A DNA stretch of 64,000 nt, taken from NCBI GenBank assembly GCA_034521955.1, contig JAXHLT010000006.1, positions 190,850-254,849 of the forward strand. The letters are read 5' to 3'. This document shows, in pieces, positions 63,243-64,000 of the stretch. Positions within the stretch are counted from its first letter, which is position 1; each line of letters begins with the position of its first letter. The notes under the pieces were generated by a model. The model did no database searches, had not been told where the DNA came from, and saw only the letters and a program-made list of their open reading frames with translations. The DNA is from M55B127 sp034521955. GTDB lineage: Bacteria; Bacillota; Halanaerobiia; Halanaerobiales; M55B127. Position numbers and translations under genes: made by a program.

Positions 63243-64000
63243 ATGAAGATACCTGAAAAAGAGTGGTTTGAGGCAGTAAGGAAAAGAGATTCAGTTAGAA
63301 GTTTTTTACCAGCAAAGTTAAAGGATAAAGATGAAAAAGAATTCAAAGAATTCTTAAAAGAGCTTAGTGAAGTATTTAAAGGTGTAAGAATAGTATATGT
63401 GCCAGAGGGTTTTCAAAAAGTATCAAAAGGTTTTATTGGTTCATATGGTAAAATAGATGGAGCAGAGTCTTATCTTGTTACTTTAGCAGAAAAAAATACT
63501 CCATATAAAAATGAAAAGTGTGGTTATATGGGAGAAGCAGCTGTTTTAGAGTCTGTATCAATGGGGATTTCTAGTTGTTGGGTAACTGGTACATACAAAA
63601 AAGAAAATGTAGAAAAACAAATAGAGATCAAAGACAATGAGTTTATTAAATCAGTAATTGCATTAGGTTATGCAAAAGATAAGAAAAAACTATCAGAAAA
63701 ATTAATTAAAACAATTGTCTCAAGTGAAAAAAGAAAGCCATTAGAAGAATTATGTATGGATGGTGTAGATCCTTCCTGGCCTGACTGGGTAAAAACATCT
63801 TTAGAAACAGCCAGATTAGCTCCATCAGCTATTAATAGACAACCCTGGAGGTTTACTGTTGATGAAGAAGGTATCACAGTTAGATTAGAAAAAAATGATA
63901 TGAAAGATGAAGATTCAAAGAAATTAGACTGTGGTATAGCAATGGTACATCTTGAAGTAGGAGCTCTTTATTCTGGAGTAAAAGGCGAATGGAAGTTCTT
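63243..64000 (+). CDS. TM-type nitroreductase family protein, cut by window end
   Basis: The frame starts at ATG 63243 behind GGGGGAGA and is open to the last base, giving 252 complete codons. It begins MKIPEKEWFEAVRKRDSVRSF, with the RxSVRxF motif of nitroreductases, and has LETARLAPSAINRQPWRFTV, the flavin-binding region that marks the second half of the TM1586-like nitroreductase fold. An FMN-dependent oxidoreductase is expected. The 3' end lies outside the window. Confidence 0.85.
   Translation, partial: MKIPEKEWFEAVRKRDSVRSFLPAKLKDKDEKEFKEFLKELSEVFKGVRIVYVPEGFQKVSKGFIGSYGKIDGAESYLVTLAEKNTPYKNEKCGYMGEAAVLESVSMGISSCWVTGTYKKENVEKQIEIKDNEFIKSVIALGYAKDKKKLSEKLIKTIVSSEKRKPLEELCMDGVDPSWPDWVKTSLETARLAPSAINRQPWRFTVDEEGITVRLEKNDMKDEDSKKLDCGIAMVHLEVGALYSGVKGEWKF

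Noticed and set aside
1..64000. CRISPR arrays, insertion sequences, transposases, integrases, tRNA or rRNA genes
   Set aside because: No regularly spaced repeats, no recombinase or transposase motifs and no RNA gene sequences were recognised.

Overview
The window is a dense, low-GC, fully co-oriented bacterial chromosome segment. About 55 genes are read, all on the + strand, with no tRNA, rRNA, CRISPR array, insertion sequence or prophage. The gene set and order are those of a Firmicute: secA-prfB, uvrBAC, rapZ-yvcK-whiA, cggR-gapA-pgk-tpiA-gpmI-eno and secG...rnr-smpB. A complete TolC/adaptor/RND efflux set points to an outer membrane, so a diderm Firmicute is likely. Together with PAS-linked [FeFe] hydrogenase genes, a K+-dependent membrane pyrophosphatase and strictly fermentative enzymes, this suggests an anaerobic, probably halophilic Halanaerobiales-like organism. 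The order-level placement is inference from the sequence only.

Layout. (1) 1-9.5 kb: secA, prfB with its programmed +1 frameshift, a DUF5693 membrane protein, csaB (frameshifted here) and a WecG/TagA glycosyltransferase for cell-wall polysaccharide, a CtpA-type protease and the two serine dehydratase subunits. (2) 10.4-17.2 kb: uvrB-uvrA-uvrC behind a promoter whose -35 region carries a LexA/DinR box. (3) 17.2-22.7 kb: a five-gene hydrogenase module (two thioredoxin-like [2Fe-2S] proteins, a hydrogenase-like PAS sensor interrupted by an in-frame TAA, a SpoIIE-type phosphatase and a catalytic-type [FeFe] hydrogenase), then a small hypothetical gene and a 2[4Fe-4S] ferredoxin with a perfect consensus promoter. 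(4) 22.8-31.2 kb: glyA, a HAD phosphatase, a radical SAM protein, a YesL-like membrane protein with a ROK glucokinase, a secreted glucodextranase-DOMON-like protein, a squalene synthase-like protein and a diacylglycerol-kinase-like lipid kinase.

(5) 31.2-42.9 kb: rapZ-yvcK-whiA-rpoN, then cggR-gapA-pgk-tpiA-gpmI-eno, the lower-glycolysis operon, with a CggR-type operator before cggR and a terminator hairpin between gapA and pgk. (6) 43-50.6 kb: a DUF975 membrane protein and a TetR-controlled tolC/adaptor/RND operon with translationally overlapping genes. (7) 50.6-57.7 kb: secG, hppA, a thioesterase, an HD-domain protein, an NAD-dependent epimerase, rnr and smpB. (8) 57.7-64 kb: a PduO-type cobalamin adenosyltransferase beside a reductive-dehalogenase-like double-[4Fe-4S] protein, a DUF3298-like secreted protein, an orphan esterase N-terminal domain, three GNAT acetyltransferases and a nitroreductase cut by the window edge.

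The parts join around fermentative redox balance. Lower glycolysis makes NADH and reduced ferredoxin, which the hydrogenase module can reoxidise. The gapA upstream region and the hydrogenase promoter carry closely similar 16-bp elements, suggesting one regulator for both. I found no obviously new defence or mobile system. The most unusual items are the sensor-phosphatase-hydrogenase module with its in-frame stop, the shared operator, the corrinoid-type Fe-S protein paired with the adenosyltransferase, and the elongated efflux adaptor.
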